Of a stretch of DNA of 64,000 nucleotides, positions 9,857 through 18,424 are shown in pieces. Source of the stretch: Actinoalloteichus hoggarensis (GTDB taxonomy: Bacteria; Actinomycetota; Actinomycetes; Mycobacteriales; Pseudonocardiaceae); contig NZ_CP022521.1 in assembly GCF_002234535.1 (NCBI RefSeq), positions 496,001 to 560,000 of the forward strand, written 5' to 3'. Position numbers and translations under genes: made by a program. The notes beneath the pieces are model-generated. The model saw nothing but the letters and a program-made list of their open reading frames with translations, made no database searches and was not told where the DNA came from. How positions within the stretch are numbered: the stretch's first letter is position 1; each line of letters begins with the position of its first letter.

Positions 9857-10468
9857 GTGAGCACGCCATTCAATCCACAGGGCCAGGGACGACCGCAGGG
9901 TTTCGGCGGCCCGGCACCGCAACCAGGCCAGGGCGGCTACCCGCCCGCGCCGCCCGTCGGGCCCCCCGGCGCATACCCCGCACCGCAGGGTCAGCCAGGC
10001 GCCTACCCGGGCGGCATGGGACAGCCCGGCCGCCCAGCGCGGCCCCGCACCGTGGACCTCGCCTTCTACCTGTACCTCGCCAACGCCACGATCGGCGTCC
10101 TGAGCGCGCTCGTCCTCCTGATCACCATGAACGCGCTCATCGACGAGCAGGCCGCCGCGGCGGGCGTGAACGCCGAAGCCCTGGGCGAGGTCGTCAGGGG
10201 CGCCATCATCATCACCGTGGTGATCACCCTGCTCGTCGCGGCACTCAACCTGCTGTTCGTGTTCATGATGCGCAACGGCCGGAACTGGGCGCGTATCCTG
10301 CTCACCGTGCTCTCCGCGCTCGGGCTGCTCTCCTCGCTCAACTCGCTCGGAGACGCGACCGCCAACCCGCTGACGCTGATCCTGACGATCGTGGGCATCG
10401 CGCTCCCGCTCGCCGCCGTCTTCCTGATGTTCCGTCCCGAGTCCAACCGCTACTTCCAGCAGAGCTGA
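9857..10468 (+). CDS. Small four-TM membrane protein with Pro/Gly/Gln-rich N-terminus (WARI family)
   Basis: A 203-aa membrane protein of unknown function. Residues 1-60 are a disordered Pro/Gly/Gln/Tyr-rich tail (PGAYPAPQGQPGAYPGG), typical of actinomycete small membrane proteins. Four hydrophobic segments follow, with NGRNWARILLTVLSALGLL starting the third and RPESNRYFQQS at the end. I start it at GTG 9857 because TACTGT ends 7 bases earlier; a GTG at 9848 is possible, with AAGGAAG upstream. The next paralogue starts 3 bases after the stop, so these two form an operon. Confidence 0.75.
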   Translation: MSTPFNPQGQGRPQGFGGPAPQPGQGGYPPAPPVGPPGAYPAPQGQPGAYPGGMGQPGRPARPRTVDLAFYLYLANATIGVLSALVLLITMNALIDEQAAAAGVNAEALGEVVRGAIIITVVITLLVAALNLLFVFMMRNGRNWARILLTVLSALGLLSSLNSLGDATANPLTLILTIVGIALPLAAVFLMFRPESNRYFQQS

Positions 10469-10471
10469 GAG

Positions 10472-10927
10472 ATGCCCGAATCAGCCGAGTCGTCCACGAC
10501 GCTCCCGCCGAAGGTCATCCGGACCGCGGTGGCGTTGTGGTACGCACTCGCCGCGTTCCTGACGCTGCACGCCCTGTTCCTGTGGCTTCGGCCGCAGGGC
10601 ATCGCGGAGCAGCTTCAGCGGCGGTCGGACATCACCCCGGCGGAGGCGGCCGACTTCGCGGCCGGGCTGGTGCTGGAGAACCTGCTGGTCACGCTGTTCT
10701 TCGCCGTGCTCTACTGCGGCTTCGCCTTCCTGCTCGGTCGTCGACGCCGCTGGCCGAGGATCGCCCTGACCGTCGTCGGCGCGCTCCAGCTGTTCCTCCA
10801 GCTCGGCGCGGGATTCACCCCGGTCGGCATCGTGGTCCTGCTGCTGGTGGTGGGCGGTCTGGTCGCCGTGTGGCTGCCGAAGTCGTCGATCTGGCTGAAC
10901 GGCGGCGACCCCGACCGGGCAGGCTGA
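10472..10927 (+). CDS. Small four-TM membrane protein (WARI family)
   Basis: A 151-aa membrane protein of unknown function, the shortest of the four local paralogues. Hydrophobic segments lie at about 17-37, 68-86, 94-112 and 118-137. The family motif is altered to RRRWPRIALTVVGALQL. A polar loop with ITPAEAADFAAGLVLEN matches the equivalent loop of the gene at 8972 (LTPEEVDQAVDLAFG). It follows its neighbour by 3 bases and is probably co-transcribed with it. Confidence 0.75.
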   Translation: MPESAESSTTLPPKVIRTAVALWYALAAFLTLHALFLWLRPQGIAEQLQRRSDITPAEAADFAAGLVLENLLVTLFFAVLYCGFAFLLGRRRRWPRIALTVVGALQLFLQLGAGFTPVGIVVLLLVVGGLVAVWLPKSSIWLNGGDPDRAG

Positions 10928-11207
10928 TCGACTTCACCGGAGGGGTCGGCTCGCCGCGGCGATCGTGCACGGTCGGCTCCTGCTCTGTCGGGTGCTGCTG
11001 CCCGTCCTCCCGCCTCGGCGGCATCGGCGAGCAGCCCACCCGGCCTGTCTGACGAGCGGGTCGGTCTCCCCGACCGGTCGTCGGCCGGTGCCCACGGCGG
11101 TCCCGCTTCGCCTCGGCCGACCGATCCCCGGGGACGGCCGACGTCGCGATCACCGACCTCACGGGCACAGGCCTCCCCTCGGCCTGCCCATGGCAGACTT
11201 CTCGGTC

Positions 11208-11558
11208 ATGACCGCTCCGCAGCCGACGACCACGCTCGGTGACCGCCCGGCGGGGGTGCATCGCCTGCATCAGCCGCGTCGGGCCGTGCTGGCCTGCGTC
11301 GAGGTGCTCATCGCCGCCGGTCTGATCGTCCTCGCCGTGTGGCTCTGGCGCACCGGCGTGCTGCGCGACGAACTGCCGGTCGGCGACGGCGAGTCCCGAG
11401 TGTTGTTGCGCTATGTCGGCGACCGGCTGGCCCTGTCGGTGGGCGCGGGCTGCCTCGCAGGCATCCTGGCACTGGACTCGATCCGACAGTTCACCCTCGC
11501 GATCCGAACGAGGCCGCGCCCGGAGCCGCTTCACGGGCCGGTCCCGCCGCCCGCCTGA
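11208..11558 (+). CDS. Small two-TM membrane protein, function unknown
   Basis: A 116-aa protein with two hydrophobic segments, about residues 25-45 ([20 protein letters not shown]) and about 72-92 ([19 protein letters not shown]). Between them is a short polar loop. An in-frame ATG at 11190 is an alternative start; neither has a clear ribosome site, and I chose 11208 because a CAGACT box ends 8 bases before it. It lies 43 bases before hemL. The position suggests a small accessory membrane protein, but I recognise no family. Confidence 0.6.
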   Translation: MTAPQPTTTLGDRPAGVHRLHQPRRAVLACVEVLIAAGLIVLAVWLWRTGVLRDELPVGDGESRVLLRYVGDRLALSVGAGCLAGILALDSIRQFTLAIRTRPRPEPLHGPVPPPA

Positions 11559-11601
11559 CCCGCCGGCACCGGCCGATCGGGGGACTTGCGAGACTGGTCC
11601 G

Positions 11602-12942
11602 GTGACTCAGGTGCCCGACTCTTCGACGTCCGCGCAGCCGGTGGCCCGTTCGCAGGGCCTGTTCGATCGAGCGAACGGGGTGACTCCCGGCGGGGTGAAC
11701 TCGCCGGTCCGCGCGTTCCACTCGGTCGGCGGCACGCCTCGGTTCATGGTCCGCGGCGCGGGCGCCTATCTCTGGGACGCCGACGACAACCGCTACGTCG
11801 ACCTGGTCAGCTCCTGGGGCCCGATGATCCTCGGGCACGCGCATCCGGCCGTCGTCGACGCGGTCCGGACCTCGGCCGCCGCCGGACTCTCCTTCGGCAC
11901 GCCGACGGAGGGCGAGATCCTCCTCGCGGAGGAGATCATCCACCGGGTGGACCCGGTCGAACAGGTCCGACTCGTCAACTCGGGCACCGAGGCGACGATG
12001 AGCGCCATCCGACTGGCCAGGGGCGTCACCGGGCGGAACAAGATCGTCAAGTTCGCCGGCTGCTACCACGGACACGTCGACGCGCTGCTCGCCGCCGCGG
12101 GCTCCGGGCTGGCGACCCTCGGAATCTCCTCGACGCCCGGCGTGTCCGACGTGCAGACCGCCGACACGATCGTCCTGCCGTACAACGACCTGTCCGCACT
12201 GCGCGCGGTGTTCGCCGAGCACGGCCGGGACATCGCCTGCGTGATCACCGAGGCCGCGGCCGGGAACATGGGCGCGGTCGCGCCGCTGCCCGGGTTCAAC
12301 GCCGAACTGCGCACTCTGTGCCACGCCTCGGGCGCCCTGCTGATCATGGACGAGGTGATGACGGGGTTCCGCGTCTCCTCGGCGGGCTGGTACGGGCTGG
12401 AGGGCGTGGCGGGCGACCTCTACACCTTCGGCAAGGTCATGTCCGGCGGCCTCCCCGCCGCCGCTTTCGGCGGCCGGGCCGACGTGATGGCGGCGCTCGC
12501 CCCGGTCGGCCCCGTCTACCAGGCGGGCACGCTGTCCGGGAACCCGGTCGCGGTCGCCGCCGGACTGGCGACGCTGCGCACCGCGGACGCCTCGGTCTAC
12601 GCGCGGCTCGACGCCAACGCACGACGCCTCGGTGACCTGTTCGCCGACGCGCTGACCGGTGCGGGCGTGCCCCACCAGATCGGCTACGCGGGCAACCTCG
12701 TCAGCATCTTCTTCAGCGAGTCGCCCGTGACCGACTTCGCGGGCGCCCAGGCCGCCGAGACCTGGCGCTTCCCCGCGTTCTTCCGCAGCCTTCTCGCGGC
12801 GGGCGTCTACGCGCCGCCCAGTGCGTTCGAGGCGTTCTTCGTCTCGGCGGCGCTGGACGACGCGGCGTTCGACATCATCGCCGCCGCACTGCCCGCCGCG
12901 GCGACCGCGGCGGCCCAGGCCCGACCGGAGGGAGATCGGTGA
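11602..12942 (+). CDS. hemL: Glutamate-1-semialdehyde 2,1-aminomutase
   Basis: A 446-aa PLP enzyme that converts glutamate-1-semialdehyde, the HemA product, to 5-aminolevulinate. Family marks include [19 protein letters not shown] near the N-terminus, [18 protein letters not shown], the [14 protein letters not shown] segment, MDEVMTGFR and the PLP lysine Lys278 in [17 protein letters not shown]. Length is normal. GTG 11602 matches the usual N-terminus. The stop overlaps the next gene (GTGA). The gene stands apart from hemACDB but in the same 12-kb block. Confidence 0.96.
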   Translation: MTQVPDSSTSAQPVARSQGLFDRANGVTPGGVNSPVRAFHSVGGTPRFMVRGAGAYLWDADDNRYVDLVSSWGPMILGHAHPAVVDAVRTSAAAGLSFGTPTEGEILLAEEIIHRVDPVEQVRLVNSGTEATMSAIRLARGVTGRNKIVKFAGCYHGHVDALLAAAGSGLATLGISSTPGVSDVQTADTIVLPYNDLSALRAVFAEHGRDIACVITEAAAGNMGAVAPLPGFNAELRTLCHASGALLIMDEVMTGFRVSSAGWYGLEGVAGDLYTFGKVMSGGLPAAAFGGRADVMAALAPVGPVYQAGTLSGNPVAVAAGLATLRTADASVYARLDANARRLGDLFADALTGAGVPHQIGYAGNLVSIFFSESPVTDFAGAQAAETWRFPAFFRSLLAAGVYAPPSAFEAFFVSAALDDAAFDIIAAALPAAATAAAQARPEGDR

Positions 12943-13571
12943 GCACCCGGACCGTCGTTCATCTGCTTCGCCATGGTGAAGTGCACAACCCCGAGAAGAT
13001 CCTCTACGGCAGGCTGCCGGGCTTCCGGCTCTCCGAACGGGGGGAGCAGCAGGCGGCGCGGGTCGCGGAATTCCTGTCGGGACACGACATCGTGCACGTG
13101 GTGACCTCGCCGTTGGAGCGGGCGAGGCAGACGGCGCTGCCACTGCTGGCCGCGCATCAGCTCACCCCCGCGATCGACGACCGGCTCATCGAGGCGGACA
13201 ACCTCTTCGAGGGACAGCGGGTCTCGGTGGGCGACGGGGCGCTGCGGTCGCCGCGGAACTGGCCGAAGCTGCGTAACCCGTTCGTGCCGTCGTGGGGAGA
13301 GCCCTATCTGAAGATCGCGCATCGGATGCTGGCCGCCGTGCATCGCGCGCGGGCCGCGGCCGAGGGGCACGAGGCGGTGTGCGTCTCGCATCAGCTTCCG
13401 GTATGGACGGTGCGCCGGTTCCTCCAGGGTGACCGACTCTGGCACGACCCGAGGAACCGGCAGTGCGCCCTGGCCTCGTTGACCAGCCTGGAGTTCGAGG
13501 CGGAGCGACTGGTCGGGATCAGCTATCGCGAGCCGGCCGGGCCGTCCGGAAGTCAGGTCGCGGGCGCATGA
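12939..13571 (+). CDS. Histidine phosphatase family protein (phosphoglycerate-mutase-like)
   Basis: A 210-aa enzyme of the histidine phosphatase superfamily. The phosphorylated histidine is in [19 protein letters not shown], with an Arg in [11 protein letters not shown] and a second catalytic His in [14 protein letters not shown]. The true substrate is unknown; members next to hemL and resA are usually annotated as phosphoglycerate mutase without proof. The GTG overlaps the hemL stop and the TGA overlaps the next ATG, so it is tightly coupled with hemL and the ResA-like gene. Confidence 0.88.
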   Translation: MSTRTVVHLLRHGEVHNPEKILYGRLPGFRLSERGEQQAARVAEFLSGHDIVHVVTSPLERARQTALPLLAAHQLTPAIDDRLIEADNLFEGQRVSVGDGALRSPRNWPKLRNPFVPSWGEPYLKIAHRMLAAVHRARAAAEGHEAVCVSHQLPVWTVRRFLQGDRLWHDPRNRQCALASLTSLEFEAERLVGISYREPAGPSGSQVAGA

Positions 13572-14158
13572 GCAGGCGCTCTCGACTCCTCGGCCTGCTC
13601 GGAGCCGCGCTGCTGACACTGGCGGGATGCACCTCCGAGCAGGCCGGGGACGTCCCGGGTTCCGGCCGATACCAGTTCGTCGCCCCTGGCGGCGAGACCC
13701 GAATCCGTTACGACGAGGCGGAACGGCAGCTCGCACCGGATATCAGCGGCGACGATCTGATGAGCGAGGGCGAGCAGATCGGCATCGGGGATTTCGAGGA
13801 CGAGGTGGTGGTCCTCAACATCTGGGGTTCCTGGTGTGGTCCGTGCAGGCTTGAGGCCTCACATCTGCAATACGTATACGAGGAGACGGCAGAAGACGGA
13901 GTCGCATTCCTCGGAATCAATGTCAGAGACAACGTGCGTTCGGCGCCGATGGATTTCGTGTCGAATCTCGGAATCACCTATCCGTCGATCTACGACCCCT
14001 CTGGTCGATCACTGCTCGGGTTGCGCGGCTTTCCGCGTACCGCTGTGCCGGCGACGATCATCCTTGATCGAAGCCACCGCGTCGCCGCGGTGCTCCTGGA
14101 CGAGGTGCTGACCGAAGACCTGCTGCCGATCGTGGCGGAGATCGCCGCCGAGGAGTGA
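13568..14158 (+). CDS. resA: ResA-like thiol-disulfide oxidoreductase, lipoprotein
   Basis: A 196-aa extracytoplasmic thioredoxin-fold lipoprotein. The lipobox LTLAGC gives lipidated Cys21. The redox motif is WCGPC (Cys90, Cys93) within VVVLNIWGSWCGPCR, and a cis-Pro is present in FPRTAVPATIILD. Proteins of this type keep apocytochrome c haem-binding cysteines reduced, taking electrons from CcdA (17567-18424). ATG 13568 overlaps the previous stop. Codon use from about 13860 to 14060 is less GC-rich than in its neighbours. Another thiol-redox role is possible. Confidence 0.9.
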   Translation: MSRRSRLLGLLGAALLTLAGCTSEQAGDVPGSGRYQFVAPGGETRIRYDEAERQLAPDISGDDLMSEGEQIGIGDFEDEVVVLNIWGSWCGPCRLEASHLQYVYEETAEDGVAFLGINVRDNVRSAPMDFVSNLGITYPSIYDPSGRSLLGLRGFPRTAVPATIILDRSHRVAAVLLDEVLTEDLLPIVAEIAAEE

Positions 14159-15348
14159 CGGCCGGTCGGATCGTCGGGCGGGAGCTGATCGGTCTCGGTC
14201 AGCGGGAACCGAGGGTTCCCGCCTGGGTCTTCTCTCCAGGCTCAACGACTCCGGGATCGACGGGGTCGGCTCCCCGACGCCCTGTCGTGTGGTGACGGCC
14301 CGCCGGACGCGGTAGCGGAGATCCGAGCGGACGGCGGGCCGTTCCGGGGCGGGCCGATGCCGTCCCGTGCCGGTCGACGTGCCGGAGTCGGCGGTCCGAC
14401 GGTGCGGTACGGCCGAGGTGGACCACGGCCTCGCCGCTGTGCCCGGGTCCCGCACCGAACGCCATCGGCCGCGGTCCACGCGACGTGGGGAGATCGGGAG
14501 AACCGAGGGGGGCGGGGACGGGATCCGATCCAGCGGGATGCGGCCCTGTGCCGCCTGGTCCCGGATCGCCTGGTCCTGGGTCGCCCGATCTCGCGGGGCG
14601 CGACCCTGCGTCGTCCGAGTCGTCCGACCCGGGGAAACCGTCGGTGTGTGTCGCGGCGGGCGGGTCGCCGTGTGTCGTTCCGGGCCGGCCGATGCTGGTC
14701 TGTGCGGGTCGAGATGATCCTCGTGGCGGTGCGGTCTCGTCCGCCGCCTCGGGCCGAGGATCGTGCTGTGGCTCGTGGCGTCGCCTGGTCTGTGGAACGG
14801 TCGCGCTCTACCCAGGAGGGTGCGGGGGAACAGGGGCGGCTGTGTCGTGCGACCTCTCGTCGACCGAGGGGGGCATGCCGGGACCACCTGACCCCCGAGG
14901 GGCCGACGAGCAGGCCCGGCTCCGGCGGCCGGTGCGGGCTTCACGACGGACTCGGCGTGTCGGATGGCCGTGTTCCACGGCGAGCCGTATTCTCTCAATC
15001 CACGGTGCGCCTCCTTCCAGTTCTTTCGGTGGGGTCCGAATAGCATCGAACCGAGAGCCAGTCCGATGAGTATCGGAGAGTCGGCGAGAGCGGTCATGGC
15101 TGTCGTCTCCGGCGATCGTAATGACATTTCAGGTCGCGGCGGGTCGGTTGAATTCCCGCCGCGAGCAATCTTGGTAGGAGCAGACCGCCGGAGAAAATGG
15201 TTGCGGGCGATCACAACACGATTGAGTGGTCATAGCGCCACGGTCGGTCGAATGTGATTGCGCAGCGCTGTCCTGTCGACCGCACCGGACGGGGGGCGAT
15301 GGCACCTCTACGGTGGTCAACCGGCGGTTCGACCGCCGCCTGCCGGGA
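14159..15348. other. 1.2-kb region with no convincing gene
   Basis: This long gap lies between the converging ResA-like and kinase genes. Plus-strand frames are Arg-rich and unlike protein. A minus-strand frame from ATG 15097 gives about 60 residues of more protein-like sequence (PILIGLALGSMLFGPHRKNW near its start) before running into low-complexity Arg/Thr/Pro text. About 14480-14640 shows degenerate short repeats. Third-base GC in the possible peptide is lower than in known genes. Decayed DNA or an undetected small gene are both possible. Confidence 0.4.
15136..15162. terminator. GC-rich hairpin near the kinase 3' side
   Basis: GCGGCGGG (15136-15143) pairs with CCCGCCGC (15155-15162) across an 11-base loop. 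It lies about 190 bases past the kinase stop on the minus strand, so its role as that gene's terminator is uncertain. Confidence 0.35.
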
Positions 15349-16917
15349 TCAGAGGAAGTCGAACAGGCTTCGCAGCATGTCGAACGTGCGATCGATGAGG
15401 TCGGACATGCCGGAGATGGCGTCCATGCTGAAGAACACGATGACGCCGACCGCGATGACGGTGATGAGCAGACAGCTCCACAGGGCCTTGAAGGGCCACA
15501 GCAGTACGGCGACGATGCCCTTCAGCAGGTAGCCGACGGCGGCGAACGGCGCCAACAGGATGCGCCCGAGCAGTCCGCGGCCGTCCCCGTCGTCGGCGTA
15601 CCGCCGAGGAGCGGGCTCCTCGTATCGCGGCTCGGGCTGCGGTGCGATCGTCTGCCGCTGCGCCGGGCGGCGCGCTCGCGGCGCCTCGGCACGGCGAGAG
15701 ACCTCCGGGCGTCGAACCGGCGCGCGTTCCGCGACGTACGGGTCCGCGTACGGGCCCGAGTGAGGCTCGGCGTGCGGCTCGGACCGGGGAGCCGCGGCGG
15801 CCTCGACATGCCGGGGATCGCCCGCCGAATACGGCTCGGCGAAGCCGACGGGCTCCGGCTGATACTTCGGCGGCGGCTGCTCCGTCTCGTACGGCGGCGG
15901 CTGCTCCACCGCCTCGGCCGGGTATGACGTGGGGATCGGAATGCCCGCGAGCAGCCGCGTCCGAGGGTGGCCCGGGCCGTTCCGCGCAGGCGACGCCTGT
16001 GCCGGGTCGCCCGCCGTGCCCGTCGGCCGCACCCGCGTGCCGTCGAGCATCGCGCGTGTCTCGGCGCTCTTCTGCGCGAGCACCGTGGTCACCTGGGCGG
16101 GCAGCCAGGCGTGGTCGAAGCCGGTGTCGATCTGAGCCAGGATCTGGTCCGGCCGCGGCCGGTGCACCGGGTTCTTCGCCAGACAGGCCCCGACGACGTC
16201 GCGCAGCGAGGGCGGCAGGCCGTCGAGCGTCGGCTCGTTGTGCACGACCCGGTACAGCAGCGCCGTGGAATTGCCCTCACCGAAGGGACTCACACCTGTC
16301 GCGGCGAAGACGATGACGCAGCCGAGCGAGAACATGTCGCTCGACGCGGTCACCCGTTCGCCGACCGCCTGCTCCGGAGCCATGAAACCCGGCGTCCCGA
16401 AATGCGTGCCGACCTGGGTGAGCGAGACCGCCTCGGCGGCCCAGGCGATACCGAAGTCGATGACCCGCGGTCCGTCAGAGGCCAGCAGCACGTTCGTCGG
16501 CTTCACGTCCCGATGAATGAGCCCGCTCTGGTGAATCTCCCGCAGCGCCTCGGCGAGCCCGGCGGTCAATACCCGCAGCGACGATTCCGGAAACGGTCCG
16601 AAATCGCTGACCGCCTTGAGCAGCGACGGGCCCTCGATATAGGAGGTCACCAGCCAGGGTGGCCGGGCATTGGGAGCCGCCTCGATCACGGCGGCGGTGA
16701 AAGCACCGCTCACGGCGGTCGCGGCGTCGATCTCGCGGGCGAAGCGCATTCGAAACTGTTCGTCTTCGGAGTGCTCCTCACGAATGACCTTGATCGCCAC
16801 CGGGCGGCCGCCGGGCGAGCGACCGAGATACACCTTCCCCATTCCGCCCGCCCCGAGCAGGCCGAGTACCCGATAACGACCGATCTGTCGCGGGTCGGTC
16901 GCAGAAAGCGGTTCCAT
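15349..16917 (-). CDS. Serine/threonine protein kinase with a C-terminal membrane anchor
   Basis: A 522-aa Hanks-type kinase. The kinase domain spans about residues 14-280: glycine loop LGAGGMGKVY, ATP lysine Lys43 (VAIKVI), catalytic HRDVKPTN (Asp137), metal-binding DFG 154-156 and APE 180-182. Residues about 300-445 are a Pro/Glu/Tyr-rich disordered linker. Hydrophobic segments at about 455-500 (ending in LLITVIAVGVIVFFSM) anchor it. Little follows the membrane segment, so there is no PASTA or other external sensor. ATG 16917 follows GGGGAA; an in-frame GTG at 16953 is the alternative. Targets are unknown. Confidence 0.92.
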   Translation of the reverse strand: MEPLSATDPRQIGRYRVLGLLGAGGMGKVYLGRSPGGRPVAIKVIREEHSEDEQFRMRFAREIDAATAVSGAFTAAVIEAAPNARPPWLVTSYIEGPSLLKAVSDFGPFPESSLRVLTAGLAEALREIHQSGLIHRDVKPTNVLLASDGPRVIDFGIAWAAEAVSLTQVGTHFGTPGFMAPEQAVGERVTASSDMFSLGCVIVFAATGVSPFGEGNSTALLYRVVHNEPTLDGLPPSLRDVVGACLAKNPVHRPRPDQILAQIDTGFDHAWLPAQVTTVLAQKSAETRAMLDGTRVRPTGTAGDPAQASPARNGPGHPRTRLLAGIPIPTSYPAEAVEQPPPYETEQPPPKYQPEPVGFAEPYSAGDPRHVEAAAAPRSEPHAEPHSGPYADPYVAERAPVRRPEVSRRAEAPRARRPAQRQTIAPQPEPRYEEPAPRRYADDGDGRGLLGRILLAPFAAVGYLLKGIVAVLLWPFKALWSCLLITVIAVGVIVFFSMDAISGMSDLIDRTFDMLRSLFDFL

Positions 16918-17566
16918 TGAACTGTTTCCCCACTCCGACTCGACGATTCTCACGACAGGTTCGCTCTGTCGGTCAGGCTACCAGCGTGCACCCCGTGCTC
17001 AGGTGCTTCCGCCCGCCGCACCTGTTCCACGCGGTGACGGCCGTCACCTTTCACGACGGCCGGTCCGGCGCCTACCGGCTCCGACGGCGTGGGTGGATCC
17101 GCCGACTCCGGCCGCATGCCTGCCGTCCGGACAGCCGTGCCCGCCGGGCGAGCGCGTCGGGCCCGTCTCGGTGGCATCGGGCCCTCGGGCCGTGCGACGG
17201 TGAATCCGTCGACTTCGGCGATGGAGTCGCCTGATGATTCGGGCATCTCGGTGGAATCGGGATCGGTGTCGATCGACGGGATCGGATCGCGCAGGCGATT
17301 CCCGGCGGTAGACCCGTCGTCACCGGACGGTTCGCGCACCGCGATGAGGAACGAGGCCGGAACGGGCCGGGAATGCCGAGTCGGAATCCGACGGACCTCC
17401 CACGCCGAGCCGAGCCCGCCGTCACGCCGAGCGGCGGGCGGGCCGAGCCGAGACGCGGCGGCCGGCCGTGACCGGCGGCGATACGCGGTCCGACGCAAGG
17501 TAACCGACGTCTCGCCGAGGAGGAGCCGAGCGAAGGACGTCTGAGTAGGGTGCCTACCCTCGATGC
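16918..17566. other. Divergent region between the kinase and ccdA
   Basis: About 650 bases with no supported gene on either strand; frames here give Arg/Ser/Pro-rich text with no recognisable domain. It should hold the kinase promoter on the minus strand, which I cannot place, and the ccdA -10 box at its right end. Confidence 0.45.
17555..17560 (+). promoter_or_regulatory. Leaderless -10 box for ccdA
   Basis: TACCCT ends 6 bases before the GTG at 17567 and no ribosome site precedes the start. A short inverted repeat AGGGT/ACCCT overlaps it. No good -35 box is seen, so this rests on the -10 and its spacing. Confidence 0.45.
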
Positions 17567-18424
17567 GTGGACCCCTCCGAGTTCGTCATCTCCGGGCCGC
17601 TGATGCTGGCCACGGGAGTCGCCGTGCTTGCCGGTCTCGTGAGTTTCGCATCGCCGTGCGTGATTCCGCTCGTCCCCGGCTACCTGGCCTATCTCGCAGG
17701 GCTCGTCGGCGCCGAGGCACCGCGGACCCGGCCGGTTCCCGCAGGCGGGATCGCGGCGCGGGAGGAGTCCACCACCGGGTCGGGCGGCGCGACCGCGGCG
17801 GGGCCGGACGAGGCTGCGGCCCAACGCCGATCCGGCAGACTCCGGGTCGCCGGTGCCGCCGGACTGTTCGTCCTCGGCTTCACCGCCGTGTTCCTGGCGA
17901 GCACGGTGTTCCTCCTCGGTCTGACCGACCTGATCTTCGCCAACCAACCGCTGCTGCAACGGATCGGCGGCGTCGTCACGATCGCCATGGGTCTGGTCTT
18001 CCTCGGCTTCGTCCCCGCCCTGCAACGCGACGTGCGGGTGCATCGTCGGCTGGGGACGGGAGTCTGGGGCGCGCCGTTGCTCGGCGGCGTCTTCGGGCTC
18101 GGCTGGACGCCGTGTCTCAGCCCGACCCTGGGCGGAGTGATCGCGGTCGCCGCGACCACCGACGCCGACGGCGGGATGCTGACCAGGGGAGTCGTCCTGG
18201 TGGTCGCCTACTGCCTCGGGCTGGGCCTGCCGTTCGTGCTGCTCGCCCTCGGCGCGGGCTGGGCGGTGCGCACCGGCGACTGGCTGCGCCGCAACAGCAG
18301 GCGAATCCAGATCGCGGGCGGCGTGCTGCTGCTGGCCGTCGGCATCATGCTCGTCACCGGGCTGTGGGGCGTGCTGATCAGCCTGATCCAGGGCCCCATC
18401 GGAAGTTTCGAGCTGCCGCTGTGA
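17567..18424 (+). CDS. ccdA: Cytochrome c biogenesis protein CcdA (thiol-reducing membrane transporter)
   Basis: A 285-aa six-TM protein that carries reducing power from cytoplasmic thioredoxin across the membrane to ResA-type proteins. The redox cysteines are Cys31 in SFASPCVIPLVPGYL and Cys183 in GLGWTPCLSPTLGG, each in the conserved Pro-flanked motif. An Ala/Gly/Glu-rich cytoplasmic loop at about 51-92 is longer than in minimal homologues. It heads the ccdA-resB-resC operon; its stop overlaps resB by 4 bases (GTGA). Confidence 0.95.
   Translation: MDPSEFVISGPLMLATGVAVLAGLVSFASPCVIPLVPGYLAYLAGLVGAEAPRTRPVPAGGIAAREESTTGSGGATAAGPDEAAAQRRSGRLRVAGAAGLFVLGFTAVFLASTVFLLGLTDLIFANQPLLQRIGGVVTIAMGLVFLGFVPALQRDVRVHRRLGTGVWGAPLLGGVFGLGWTPCLSPTLGGVIAVAATTDADGGMLTRGVVLVVAYCLGLGLPFVLLALGAGWAVRTGDWLRRNSRRIQIAGGVLLLAVGIMLVTGLWGVLISLIQGPIGSFELPL

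Noticed and set aside
14009-15214. The full 401-codon minus-strand frame over the ResA-like 3' end and the following gap
   Set aside because: Most of it is low-complexity and part is antisense to a real gene. Only the first 60 or so residues from 15097 deserve a second look.
16950-17498. A minus-strand 182-codon frame in the kinase-ccdA gap
   Set aside because: No domain, no ribosome site, and mostly Arg/Pro/Ser text; it also runs into the kinase start.
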